Source: Krasilnikoviella flava
GTDB taxonomy: Bacteria; Actinomycetota; Actinomycetes; Actinomycetales; Cellulomonadaceae
NCBI RefSeq assembly: GCF_900167525.1
Contig: NZ_FUZQ01000008.1
Span: 62,001 to 126,000, forward strand
Length of the DNA stretch: 64,000 nt
Direction: 5' to 3'
The notes below the pieces were generated by a model. That model was not told the DNA's origin and made no database searches. It was given only the letters and a program-made list of their open reading frames with translations. Positions 16,236 through 24,499 of the stretch are shown here, piece by piece; the stretch's first letter is position 1; every line of letters starts with the position of its first letter. Made by a program: the position numbers and the translations under genes.

Positions 16236-17142
16236 CCCGCCGCCGGACCCCCGCCGCGTCGAGGCCGTGCGCGGCGGCATGATCGCGCGGCGTGCCGTAC
16301 CGCCGCAGCTCCGTCTCGCCGGGCACGCCGACGTGCAGCACGCGGCTGGGCCGGTCGACCAGCGCGGCCGCGACGGCCGCGGCGCTCGTGCCCTCCAGGT
16401 ACGGCTCGACGACGGCGAGCACCGGGGCGGGGCCGGCCAGCGCGCGCAGCCCGTCGGCGTCGAGCGGGTGCGGGGTGGCGGTCCACGCGACGCGGACGGG
16501 CAGGTCCGCGGTGGCCTCCAGCACGGTGTCGAGCATCGGCCCGACGGCGAGGACGAGCGGCACGCCCGGCGCTCCCCCGCCGTCGCGCACCAGGTGCAGG
16601 CGCCCGTCGACCGGGCGCGGCCGGGAGTTGCGCTGTCCCGACAGGCGAACGTAGACGCGGCCGGTGCCCGCGGCCTCGCGGTGCAGGATCTCGGCGACCT
16701 CGTCGGCGTGGCCCGGCACGTGCACCGTCCACCCGGGCAGCGCGGAGATCAGCGCGACGTCCGCGGGCGACTGGTGGGTGCGGCCGCCGGCCGACACGTC
16801 GTACGACGCGCCCGCGCTGACCAGCACCGCGCCGACGTCCTGGTGCCCGAGGTCGAGCTTGACCTGCTCGTACGGCCGCTCCACCAGGAACGACGCGAAC
16901 GTGTGCACGATCGGGCGGCGGCCGGCGAGGGCCAGCCCGCCGGCCACGCCGATCAGCGCCTGCTCCCGGATGCCGACGTCGATGACGCGGCCCGGGTGCC
17001 GCTCGATCGCGCGCGCCATGTACCCGGACCCGATGACGGCGAGCACGACGTCGACGTCCGGGTGCGCGTCGAGCAGCGGGTCGAGCTCCTCGTAGAAGCG
17101 GGTACGCAGGTCGAGCGCCGGCGCGGTGGCCAGGGTGGTCAT
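16216..17142 (-). CDS. Transketolase, C-terminal subunit
   Basis: 308 residues, corresponding to the pyrimidine-binding and C-terminal domains of transketolase. VIDVGIREQALIGVAGGLAL contains the catalytic Glu (IREQ), followed by THQSPADVALISALPGWTVH and the C-terminal VAVVEPYLEGTSAAA region. It pairs with the N-terminal half encoded just upstream; starts and stops overlap by four bases (ATGA) and GGAGG precedes the ATG. Split transketolases are widespread and act on ketose phosphates in the pentose phosphate pathway or in specialised sugar catabolism. Confidence 0.88.
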   Translation of the reverse strand: MTTLATAPALDLRTRFYEELDPLLDAHPDVDVVLAVIGSGYMARAIERHPGRVIDVGIREQALIGVAGGLALAGRRPIVHTFASFLVERPYEQVKLDLGHQDVGAVLVSAGASYDVSAGGRTHQSPADVALISALPGWTVHVPGHADEVAEILHREAAGTGRVYVRLSGQRNSRPRPVDGRLHLVRDGGGAPGVPLVLAVGPMLDTVLEATADLPVRVAWTATPHPLDADGLRALAGPAPVLAVVEPYLEGTSAAAVAAALVDRPSRVLHVGVPGETELRRYGTPRDHAAAHGLDAAGVRRRVTSLLG

Positions 17143-17888
17143 GCCGCCTCCTTGCTGGTCGGGTCGGGGTTGCCGGTCGGGGCGGGCGTCGTGTCGACCA
17201 CCACGACCGTGGGCCGGTCGGCCTCGGCGTGCCGCAGCGCGGCGGTCAGGCGCGGCTGGTCGTGGGTGCGGACCTCCGCGGCCGACCAGCCCTCGAGGGC
17301 GAACCGCGACGCGATGCCGCCCGGCCAGCCGAGGCTGTCGCTGTGGTTGTCGACGACCACGCACGTGAGGTTCGCGAGCCCGAACCTGCCGGCGACCTGG
17401 ATCGCCTCGGCGTTGCTGCCCTCGTCCAGCTCGGCGTCGCCGACGAGCACCACGACCCGGGCGGGCGAGCGGCCACGCAGGCCCAGCGCGAGGCCCACGG
17501 CGAGCGGCAGCCCGTGGCCGAGCGAGCCGCTGCCGATCTCGATGCCCGGTACCAGCGTGCGGTCGGGGTGATGACCCAGCGGGGAGTCGAACGACGCGAC
17601 GTCGTCCAGCCACGTCGTCGGGAAGAAGCCCTGCGCGGCCAGCACGGCGTAGGTCGACGCCGGGCCGTGGCCCTTGGACAGCAGGAAGCGGTCGCGGTCG
17701 GGGGCGTCGGGGCGGGCCGGGTCCACACGGAGCACCTGGTCGTACAGCGTCCACACGACGTCGAGCGTGGAGTGGGCGCTCGGGTCGTGCTTCTCGTCGC
17801 CGGTGACCCGGGCGACGAGGTCCCGGACACGCTGCGGGACGCTGCGCGAGGTCTCGACGGGCGGGGCCGTCGGTGAGGTCGTCGTCAT
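17139..17888 (-). CDS. Transketolase, N-terminal (TPP-binding) subunit
   Basis: 249 residues, the pyrophosphate-binding half. LSKGHGPASTYAVLAAQGFF, GSLGHGLPLAVGLALG and the TPP/Mg motif VLVGDAELDEGSNAEA followed by VVVDNHSDSLGWPGG are all present. ATG 17888 is selected. The sequence CAGCAT six bases upstream and no usable ribosome-binding site suggest a leaderless message. The upstream TTG at 17909 is possible but overlaps the promoter palindrome. The two subunits would assemble into one active transketolase. Confidence 0.87.
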   Translation of the reverse strand: MTTTSPTAPPVETSRSVPQRVRDLVARVTGDEKHDPSAHSTLDVVWTLYDQVLRVDPARPDAPDRDRFLLSKGHGPASTYAVLAAQGFFPTTWLDDVASFDSPLGHHPDRTLVPGIEIGSGSLGHGLPLAVGLALGLRGRSPARVVVLVGDAELDEGSNAEAIQVAGRFGLANLTCVVVDNHSDSLGWPGGIASRFALEGWSAAEVRTHDQPRLTAALRHAEADRPTVVVVDTTPAPTGNPDPTSKEAA

Positions 17889-17894
17889 CCCTCG

Positions 17895-17925
17895 ATGCTG
17901 TGACCTCAACCACGGTTCAGGTCAA
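17895..17925 (-). promoter_or_regulatory. MerR-type promoter candidate with 19-base spacer
   Basis: On the minus strand TTGACC (17925-17920) and CAGCAT (17900-17895) are 19 bases apart, longer than the usual 17. The spacer is filled by an imperfect 24-base palindrome, TGACCTCAACCA with CGGTTCAGGTCA (17901-17924), matching at 10 of 12 positions. Long spacers carrying a CCTCAA-type dyad are the hallmark of promoters activated by MerR-family proteins. No MerR gene occurs in the window. Confidence 0.5.
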
Positions 17926-18039
17926 CCCCTGCCGGAGAACGGCGGGGCGTGCGCCACCTCACGTGCCGACGTCCTGCGGAAACGCGACGTCGGAGGCAGG
18001 ATCGAGACGGACCAGCCGCCGTCATCAGGAGGTCTCGTC

Positions 18040-19779
18040 ATGGCCCGCACCGTCGCCGAACACCTTGTCGACCAGCTCGTCGCCGCCGGCGTGAAGCGCA
18101 TCTACGGGATCGTCGGGGACTCCCTGAACCCCGTCGTCGACGCCGTGCGCCGCACCGAGGGCATCGACTGGGTGCACGTCCGGCACGAGGAGGCCGCGGC
18201 GTTCGCGGCCGCCGCCGACGCCGAGGTGACGGGCGAGCTCGCCGTCTGCGCCGGGTCGTGCGGGCCGGGCAACCTGCACCTCATCAACGGCCTCTACGAC
18301 GCGAACCGGTCCGGGCTGCCGGTGCTCGCCATCGCGTCGCACATCCCGAGCGCCCAGATCGGCACGCAGTTCTTCCAGGAGACGCATCCCGACCGCATCT
18401 TCAACGAGGCGTCGGTGTTCTCGGAGCTCATCTCGTCGCCGGCCCAGCTGCCGCGCGTCACCCGGTCCGCGATCCAGCACGCGCTCGCCGCGCCCGGTGT
18501 CGCGGTGCTCACCCTGCCGGGCGACGTCGCCGACCAGCGCGTGCCCGACGACGACGCCCCGATCCTCGTGCCCGGCGCCTGCCCGGCGCGCGTCGTGCCG
18601 AACGACGCCGACGTCGAGGCGCTCGCCGAGGCGATCAACAAGGCGAAGAAGGTGACGCTGTTCGTCGGCGCCGGGGCGCGCGACGCCCGCGACGCCGTGC
18701 TCGAGCTCGCCGACCTGGCCGCCGCGCCCGTCGGCCACTCGCTGCGCGGCAAGGAGATCATCCAGTACGAGAACGCCCACGACGTCGGCATGTCCGGCCT
18801 GCTCGGCTACGGCTCGTGCCACGAGGCCATGCACTCGGCGGACCTGCTGGTCCTGGTGGGCACGGACTTCCCCTACGACTCGTTCCTGCCGGCCGACGTG
18901 CGCACGGCGCAGATCGACGTCGACGCCTCGCACCTGGGCCGGCGCACCCGGCTCGACCTGCCCGTGCACGGCGACGTCGGCGAGACGCTTCGCCTGCTCA
19001 ACCCGCTGGTGAGGCGCAAGAAGGACCGCAAGTTCCTGCGCTCGATGGTCGACAAGCACGCCGGGATCATGACCAAGGTCGTGGGCGCGTACACCCGCAA
19101 CGTGGAGAAGCACACGCCCATCCACCCCGAGTACGCGGCCGTGCAGCTCGACGAGACGGCGTCCGACGACGCCGTGTTCACCGTCGACACCGGCATGAAC
19201 AACGTGTGGGCGGCCCGCTACCTCACCCCGAACGGGAAGCGGCGCGTCATCGGGTCGTTCATCCACGGCTCGATGGCGAACGCCCTGCCGCACGCCATCG
19301 GCGCCGCGTTCGCGCAGCCCGGCCGCCAGGTGGTGGCCCTCGCCGGCGACGGCGGCCTGTCCATGCTGCTCGGCGAGCTCATCACCGTGCGCACCTACGA
19401 CCTGCCGGTGAAGATCGTCGTGTTCAACAACGCGACCCTCGGCATGGTGAAGCTCGAGATGCTGGTGGAGGGCCTGCCCTCCTACGGCACGGACTCGCCG
19501 CCGGTGGACTACCGGAACGTCGGGCTCGCCGTCGGCATCCCGTCCGTGCGGGTCGAGCGGCCGAAGGACCTGCGCCGCGCCCTCAAGGACGGCCTCGACC
19601 GTCCGGGCCCGGCGCTGATCGAGGTCGTCACCGACCCGAACGCGCTGTCCATCCCGCCGTCGATCTCCGCCGGTCAGATCCGCGGCTTCGCCACCGCCAT
19701 GACCAAGGAGATCTTCGGCGGCGGGATGGGCGAGGTGATGTCCATGGCCCGCTCGAACCTGCGCAACCTGCCCCGCTAG
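18040..19779 (+). CDS. poxB: Pyruvate:quinone oxidoreductase (pyruvate oxidase, PoxB type)
   Basis: 579 residues, close to the usual 570-580. Glu50 in HVRHEEAAAFAAAADA is the TPP-activating residue. GNLHLINGLYDANRSGLPVL, TLPGDVAD and IGSFIHGSMANALPHAIGAA fit the family, and LAGDGGLSMLLGEL with VFNNATLGMVKLE is the TPP/Mg motif. The C-terminal helix (FGGGMGEVMSMARSN) corresponds to the lipid-binding region of PoxB. The enzyme oxidises pyruvate to acetate and CO2 and passes electrons to quinone at the membrane. AGGAGGT lies seven bases before ATG 18040. It is divergent from the transketolase genes. Confidence 0.9.
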   Translation: MARTVAEHLVDQLVAAGVKRIYGIVGDSLNPVVDAVRRTEGIDWVHVRHEEAAAFAAAADAEVTGELAVCAGSCGPGNLHLINGLYDANRSGLPVLAIASHIPSAQIGTQFFQETHPDRIFNEASVFSELISSPAQLPRVTRSAIQHALAAPGVAVLTLPGDVADQRVPDDDAPILVPGACPARVVPNDADVEALAEAINKAKKVTLFVGAGARDARDAVLELADLAAAPVGHSLRGKEIIQYENAHDVGMSGLLGYGSCHEAMHSADLLVLVGTDFPYDSFLPADVRTAQIDVDASHLGRRTRLDLPVHGDVGETLRLLNPLVRRKKDRKFLRSMVDKHAGIMTKVVGAYTRNVEKHTPIHPEYAAVQLDETASDDAVFTVDTGMNNVWAARYLTPNGKRRVIGSFIHGSMANALPHAIGAAFAQPGRQVVALAGDGGLSMLLGELITVRTYDLPVKIVVFNNATLGMVKLEMLVEGLPSYGTDSPPVDYRNVGLAVGIPSVRVERPKDLRRALKDGLDRPGPALIEVVTDPNALSIPPSISAGQIRGFATAMTKEIFGGGMGEVMSMARSNLRNLPR

Positions 19780-19794
19780 CCCGTGCTCGTCGGT

Positions 19795-19843
19795 CGAGCC
19801 TGTCGAGACCGGGTCTCGACAGGCTCGGGTTGCGACAGGCTCA
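19795..19843. terminator. Bidirectional hairpin built from GACAGGCTC repeats
   Basis: CGAGCCTGTCGAGACC (19795-19810) is the exact reverse complement of GGTCTCGACAGGCTCG (19812-19827). A third copy of GACAGGCTC follows inside a small GGTTG...CAACC stem that reaches the stop of the next gene. It separates convergent genes and can act on both strands. The unit GGTCTCGACAGGCTCGG recurs exactly at 40604-40620, so it is also a dispersed REP-like repeat. Confidence 0.7.
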
Positions 19844-20971
19844 ACCAGCGAGGCTGCGCCAGCCGGCGGCGACGGCGAGGAACGCGTCGTTCGCCTCGAC
19901 CTCGCCGATGGTCACGCGCAGGCCGTCGCCGGCGAACGGGCGGACGAGGACGCCGGCGGCGGTGGCCTCGGCGGCGCGGTCCAGGGTGGCGTCGCCGAGC
20001 GGGAACCACACGAAGTTGGCGTGCGTCTCGGGCAGGTCCCAGCCCTGCTCGCGCAGCGCGGCGACGACGCGCCCCCGCTCGACGACCAGCGCGTCCACGC
20101 GCTGGCGCAGCTCGTCCTGGGCCTGCGGCTCGAGGGACGCGAGCGCCGCCCGCTGTGCGACGTGGTTGACGCCGAACGGCGTGGACACGGCGCGGATGCC
20201 GGCGGCGAGGCGCGGCTCCGCGACGGCGTACCCGACCCGCAGGCCCGCCAGGCCGTACGCCTTGGACAGCGTGCGCAGCAGCACGACGTTCGGGTGCCGG
20301 CGCAGCAGGTCGACGCCGTCGGGGGCCTGCGGGTCGCGCACGAACTCCAGGTACGCCTCGTCGACGATCACCAGCACGTCGTGCGGCACGGCCGCGAGGA
20401 AGGTCTCGAGCTCGTCAGCGTGCACCACGGGCCCGGTCGGGTTGTTCGGCGTGCAGACCATGACCACGCGCGTGCGGGGCGTGACGGCGGCCGCCATGGC
20501 GGGCAGGTCGAGCCGGCCGTCGGCCGCCACGGGCACGGTGACGGCGGCGCCGCCCGCGACGGCGACGACGATCGGGTACGCCTCGAAGGAGCGCCAGGGG
20601 AACACGACCTCGTCGCCGTGCTCCACGACCGCTTGCAGCACGTGCCCGAGCACCGCCACCGAGCCGTTGCCCACCACGACCTGCTCGGCCGGGACGCCGG
20701 CGTGCGCGGCGAGCGCCTCGACCAGCTCCGTGGCGTACATGTCGGGGTAGCGGTTGGTCTCCTCCGCGGCGCGGGTGATCGCCTCGAGGACGGACGGCAG
20801 GGGCGGGTACGGGTTCTCGTTCGACGACAGCTTCCACAGCTTCGCGCCCTGGGCGGGCCGGGCGCCCGGCACGTACGCGGGCAGCGCGGCGACGGCGGCG
20901 CGCAGGGGGACGGCGGAGCGGGGGACGTCCGGCGAGTCAGCGGGGGTGGTCACAGCGTTCAAGGATGCCAC
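19841..20971 (-). CDS. pat: Aromatic amino acid / histidinol-phosphate aminotransferase
   Basis: 376 residues. LSSNENPYPPLPSVLEAI, RYPDMYATELVEALA, CTPNNPTGPVV, VIVDEAYLEFV and the PLP lysine in LRTLSKAYGLAGLRVGYA identify the HisC/Pat branch of fold-type I aminotransferases. The AYVPGARP start and the RYPDM motif are more like the actinobacterial Pat (phenylalanine, tyrosine and tryptophan aminotransferase) than like HisC encoded in a his operon, and no his genes lie nearby. GTG 20971 and GTG 20953 are both possible starts; neither has a strong ribosome site. Confidence 0.8.
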   Translation of the reverse strand: MASLNAVTTPADSPDVPRSAVPLRAAVAALPAYVPGARPAQGAKLWKLSSNENPYPPLPSVLEAITRAAEETNRYPDMYATELVEALAAHAGVPAEQVVVGNGSVAVLGHVLQAVVEHGDEVVFPWRSFEAYPIVVAVAGGAAVTVPVAADGRLDLPAMAAAVTPRTRVVMVCTPNNPTGPVVHADELETFLAAVPHDVLVIVDEAYLEFVRDPQAPDGVDLLRRHPNVVLLRTLSKAYGLAGLRVGYAVAEPRLAAGIRAVSTPFGVNHVAQRAALASLEPQAQDELRQRVDALVVERGRVVAALREQGWDLPETHANFVWFPLGDATLDRAAEATAAGVLVRPFAGDGLRVTIGEVEANDAFLAVAAGWRSLAG

Positions 20972-20989
20972 CCTGCGGACGGCGCCAGG

Positions 20990-21934
20990 TCAGATGGTGG
21001 CATGCTCCGGCTCCCGGACCAGCCCGGCCACGAACTGCGCGATGGCGTCGGCGGCCGGCACCTCGACGGACGCCTCGACGTCCGGGCTGTAGTTGGTGTT
21101 GGTGTTGATGTCGTACGGCACGGTGCGGCCGTCGACCGTCTCGAAGAACTCGACGCCCGCGATCTCGATGCCCTGCTGCGCGAGCAGCCGCTCGAGCGCC
21201 GCGACCAGCGGATGGTCCGCCGTGACCTCGGGCCGCAGGGCGAACAGCGGCGGCGGGGCGGCGCCGTCGGCCCCCGGCAGCGCGCACGCCTCGGCCGGGC
21301 ACAGCTCGAACCCGGTGGAGGTGTCCACCCGCACGGCATAGTGGAACCGGCCGCCGACGAACTCCGCCCGCGTGACGAACGGCTCCGGCGCGACGAGCAG
21401 CTCCTGCAGCAGCCACACGCCGTCGACCGGCGCGTCGAGGAGGTCCGCGTCCAGGGCGGCGGCGAACGTCTCGACGTCGTCGAACCGCTGCACCCCGAGC
21501 CCCTTGCCGCCGCGGTTGTGCTTGGTGATGAACGGGGCGCCGAACTGCTCCGCGGCCGCACGCAGCGCCCTGCGGTCGGTGACGGCGACGGTGCGCGGCA
21601 CGTCGAGCCCGGCCGCACGCAGCAGGGCGTACTGCCGCACCTTGCTCACCTCGAGCGCGGCGGCCCGTGTGCCGTTCACCACACGGCGGCCCGCCGCCTC
21701 GGCCCGGGAGAGCACCGCCTGCGCGGCCTCGGGTGCGTGCGGGACGCCACGCGTGTGCGCGGAAGCGCTGAGCCGCGACCAGTGCACGGACCGGGGTGGC
21801 GCCTCGGCGAGGTCGAGGGTCACGTCGCCCAGGTGCAGCGGTTCCAGGGGCACGCCGACGCGGTCGAAGGCCCGCTCGAACGGCGGCAGCCAGTCGGGGT
21901 TGTCGTGCAGGACGAGGGCGGTCGGCTCGCTCAC
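20990..21934 (-). CDS. RimK-like ATP-grasp ligase
   Basis: 314 residues. ATP-grasp features are EVSKVRQYALLRAAGLDVPR (start of the fold near 95), FITKHNRGGKGLGVQRF (nucleotide-binding loop), WLLQELLVAPEPFVTRAEF and the metal-binding end VPYDINTNTNYSPD near 275. The family joins a carboxylate to an amine or similar nucleophile through an acyl phosphate. The acceptor cannot be told from the sequence. It starts with GTG 21934 and runs 18 bases ahead of the aminotransferase gene, so the two may be co-expressed. Confidence 0.75.
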   Translation of the reverse strand: MSEPTALVLHDNPDWLPPFERAFDRVGVPLEPLHLGDVTLDLAEAPPRSVHWSRLSASAHTRGVPHAPEAAQAVLSRAEAAGRRVVNGTRAAALEVSKVRQYALLRAAGLDVPRTVAVTDRRALRAAAEQFGAPFITKHNRGGKGLGVQRFDDVETFAAALDADLLDAPVDGVWLLQELLVAPEPFVTRAEFVGGRFHYAVRVDTSTGFELCPAEACALPGADGAAPPPLFALRPEVTADHPLVAALERLLAQQGIEIAGVEFFETVDGRTVPYDINTNTNYSPDVEASVEVPAADAIAQFVAGLVREPEHATI

Positions 21935-22031
21935 CCGGCGAGCCTACGCGTGCCGTCGCACCGGGCGCCCGTGGGCCGCGCGCCGAGAGTCGCGCCCGCC
22001 CCCCGCGTGCCTGACGTGCCACGATGGCGGC

Positions 22032-22430
22032 ATGAACTTCATCGTCCGCACCCTCGTCACGGCCGTGGCGCTGTGGCTGAGCGACCTGATCTTCACCAAC
22101 CTCGAGATCCTGCCCCCGTACGACGGCGACAACGTGCTCGAGTACATCTTGGCGGTGCTCGGCGTGGCCCTGGTGTTCACCATCATCAGCAGCTTCGTGA
22201 AGCCGATCGTCAGCATCATCTCGATCCCGCTTCTCATCCTCACGCTGGGCCTCTTCTACCTGGTGATCAACGCCTTCGTGCTGTGGCTCACCGCCTGGAT
22301 CACCGACCAGGGATGGTTCGGCGAGTGGGGTGTCGAGGTCAGCGGCGGGTTCTGGTGGTTCATCTGGATCGCCCTCATCCTCGCCGTGCTGCAGGCCGTC
22401 ATCGGGGCCTTCGCGCCGAAGAAGGGCTGA
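22032..22430 (+). CDS. Small four-helix membrane protein (phage-holin-family PF04020 type)
   Basis: 132 residues with four hydrophobic segments: residues about 5-25, 38-58, 60-85 and 107-127. VKPIVSIISIPLLILTLGLF and VINAFVLWLTAWI are typical of the Mycobacterial 4-TMS holin-like family. Despite the family name there are no phage genes here, and members are ordinary chromosomal membrane proteins of unknown function. CACGAT lies six bases before the ATG, suggesting a leaderless mRNA. Confidence 0.82.
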   Translation: MNFIVRTLVTAVALWLSDLIFTNLEILPPYDGDNVLEYILAVLGVALVFTIISSFVKPIVSIISIPLLILTLGLFYLVINAFVLWLTAWITDQGWFGEWGVEVSGGFWWFIWIALILAVLQAVIGAFAPKKG

Positions 22431-22457
22431 CCGCCCGCCTCCACCGAGCACCCACGA

Positions 22458-24152
22458 TCAGTGCAGCGTCGCCCCCGTCGGGACACCCGGCGGGGGCGCC
22501 GTCGTCCCGAGCACGGTTCCCGGGGCCAGGACCGTGGCGGGCGCCGGCCCCGCACGGCGCACGGCGTAGAACCGCGTCCGTGCGCGGGCGCCGTCGAGCA
22601 GCCGCTCCAACCGCCCGGTCACCCCCGCCACCTGGGTGTTCCCGGAGGATCGCGCGGCCGTCAGGGTGCGCAGGTGCGCGGGCAGGGTGTGCGCCAGGAC
22701 GACGCTGCCCGCCGCGGTGACGTCGGCCGGGTCCACCGAGTCGAGCAGGCGCCGGCCGACGGTGACACGGTCCGCCGAGGCCGGGTTCTCGCGGCTGGAG
22801 CGCCCGTCCACCGCCGACACCAGCTCCTCGTCGTTCTCCAGGTGCAGCGCCGGCACCCCCGCCGGCAGGGCGAACGTCGCCGTCGGGGAGCCCGCGGTCA
22901 CGACGCCGCCGACGACGTGCTTCTCCCGGAACTCCGGCGACGCCGCGAGCGCCGTCGCGGCGATCCCGCCGAGGCTGTGCCCCACGAGCACCACGGGCTG
23001 GTCGGGCGTCGCGCCCGCCACGTCGAGCGCCTGCTCCACGGCGGCGGAGACGTCGGCGGCCTCGTGCGCCATGAGCTCCAGGTCGGTGGCCGCGTCGAAC
23101 AGGTGCGTCGGCGACAGCAGCGCCTGGGTGCCCGGCACGAGCACGGTCCACGACGTCGTGCCGTCGTCGTGCGTCACCTCCTCCACCGCGAGCGTCCCCT
23201 GCGGCGCGCCCGCCGCGGGCCGGCCGACGATCTCGCTGCCCTGGCCGTACAGGTCGGCGGTGCGGGCGAGCGCCTCCGCGACGGTGCCGGCCGGCCGGTC
23301 CGTCCAGGCAGGGGGCGGCCCCGCCAGGTCCTCGTCGGTGAGCGGCACCACCCGCGCCACCGAGGCCGGCAGCAGCGCGCCCACGACGTCGGACAGCGCG
23401 TCCGCGCTGCGCGTCACGCCGTCCACCATGGCCGCGGGGCCCTCTGCGAACCCTCGCCGCAGGTCCTGCCAGGTCCACGGCCTGGTTGCGCTCAGCCCCG
23501 CCCCGAGCCCCGCGACGGCGTCGTCGGACAGCGGGGCGGCGACGCGCCACACGCCGGCCAGTGGACCGTCGTGACCGGTCGTCACCGGGCCCGTCGGCGG
23601 CGGGGGCGGTGCCGGAGCCCGTGGCACCGTCGTCGCGCCCGGCGCCGGCGACACCCGCGGATCGGGTTCGCCCCGGAGGCGGTCGCCCACGGCCGCGCCG
23701 GCGAGCAGGGGCGTCGCCCGGAGTCCCAGCCAGAGGCCGGCGGCGCCCGCCAGCAGGGTGACGGCTCCGTCCGCGACGCGTTGGGCCACGCTCTCCGCGT
23801 GCCGGTAGAGGCCGGCGGCGAACCTCAGACGCCGGGCGCACCGCTCCGCCGCCGTGGCGTGCAGCCGCAGCCGGGCGGCAGCGTCGTCCAGCCGGGTGCC
23901 GGCCGCCTGCGCCAGAGCGGCCTCGACGGCGCCCGGCCGCGGCGAGAACGGCGGTGCCAGCGGGTCCGGCGCCCAGACCGCCCGCAGCACGGCGCCCCGG
24001 GCGGCGGCACACTCCCGAGACGCCCGTCGCAGCCGTGCTCCGGCGTCGTCGAGCAGGGCGGCCGCACCCTGCACCGCGTCCGCGTCGACCCGGGAGACGG
24101 ACCGACCGCCCACGACGGCCAGGGTCTCCTCCGGCGGCAGCCCGCGGGTCAC
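22458..24152 (-). CDS. Large lipase-like alpha/beta hydrolase with N-terminal helical region
   Basis: 564 residues. The C-terminal half has a lipase core: VVLVGHSLGGIAATAL with nucleophile Ser393, GGVVTAGSPTATF and a late HTLPAH that may supply the catalytic His. The first 140 residues are Ala/Arg-rich helices with no signal peptide, followed by a hydrophobic stretch near 130-155 and a Pro-rich linker. GTG 24152 overlaps the stop of a WXG100-like gene by four bases. This arrangement recalls secreted effectors of type VII (ESX) systems, in which a helical domain pairs with a WXG protein. Substrate unknown. Confidence 0.7.
   Translation of the reverse strand: MTRGLPPEETLAVVGGRSVSRVDADAVQGAAALLDDAGARLRRASRECAAARGAVLRAVWAPDPLAPPFSPRPGAVEAALAQAAGTRLDDAAARLRLHATAAERCARRLRFAAGLYRHAESVAQRVADGAVTLLAGAAGLWLGLRATPLLAGAAVGDRLRGEPDPRVSPAPGATTVPRAPAPPPPPTGPVTTGHDGPLAGVWRVAAPLSDDAVAGLGAGLSATRPWTWQDLRRGFAEGPAAMVDGVTRSADALSDVVGALLPASVARVVPLTDEDLAGPPPAWTDRPAGTVAEALARTADLYGQGSEIVGRPAAGAPQGTLAVEEVTHDDGTTSWTVLVPGTQALLSPTHLFDAATDLELMAHEAADVSAAVEQALDVAGATPDQPVVLVGHSLGGIAATALAASPEFREKHVVGGVVTAGSPTATFALPAGVPALHLENDEELVSAVDGRSSRENPASADRVTVGRRLLDSVDPADVTAAGSVVLAHTLPAHLRTLTAARSSGNTQVAGVTGRLERLLDGARARTRFYAVRRAGPAPATVLAPGTVLGTTAPPPGVPTGATLH
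22470..22498. terminator. Hairpin inside the 3' end of the lipase-like gene
   Basis: CGCCCCCGTCGGG (22470-22482) pairs with CCCGGCGGGGGCG (22486-22498) with one wobble and a three-base loop. It lies 40 bases past the stop of the plus-strand membrane-protein gene and within the last codons of the minus-strand hydrolase gene, where it could end the plus-strand transcript. Confidence 0.45.
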
Positions 24153-24388
24153 CGCGCCAGCACCGCCGCGGCGTCGTCGAGGAGCCGCAGGTCGGAGTCG
24201 AGGCCGACGAGCAGGGCGGCCACGTCGTCGCGGAACCGGTCGGCGGCCGGCGACTCCCAGGCCACCGCGAGGCTGCGGCGGGCGCCCGCCACGGCCTCGT
24301 CGACGTCGCGGCGGGCCGCGAGCGCGAGGTCCCGGGCACCGCTCGGCAGGGGCGCCGAGGACGGAAAGGGCGAGCTGGGTGAGGTCAT
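24149..24388 (-). CDS. WXG100-like small helical protein
   Basis: 79 residues, predicted to be two helices joined by a WES turn: ALAARRDVDEAVAGARRSL, then AWESPAADRFRDDVAALL and a leucine-rich second helix. WXG100 proteins have this length and a central W-x-G; here the third position is Ser. Several actinobacterial ESX-like partners vary at that residue. The gene is coupled to the lipase-like gene by a four-base overlap. I see no ESX secretion-machine genes in the window. Confidence 0.65.
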   Translation of the reverse strand: MTSPSSPFPSSAPLPSGARDLALAARRDVDEAVAGARRSLAVAWESPAADRFRDDVAALLVGLDSDLRLLDDAAAVLAR

Positions 24389-24499
24389 GACCGCGACGCT
24401 ATGGCGCGCGGCCGTCGGCCGCGGCCGGCCTTCCGGAGGCTGTGGACGACCGCGTCCTGGGGACAGGCTCCGCGCCGCACACCCCCGCGCCGGCGTCCG

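Noticed and set aside
16216-17888. Transketolase split in two as a possible frameshift or pseudogene.
   Set aside because: The ATGA overlap, a good ribosome site for the second gene and complete halves match the well-known two-subunit transketolases.
17966-17993. CCGACGTC / GACGTCGG stem in the poxB leader as a riboswitch.
   Set aside because: The stem is only eight bases with a 12-base loop and no further structure; it may be chance in sequence this GC-rich.
22032-22430. Phage holin as a sign of a prophage.
   Set aside because: The protein belongs to a family only named after holins; no other phage genes are present and members are ordinary chromosomal genes.
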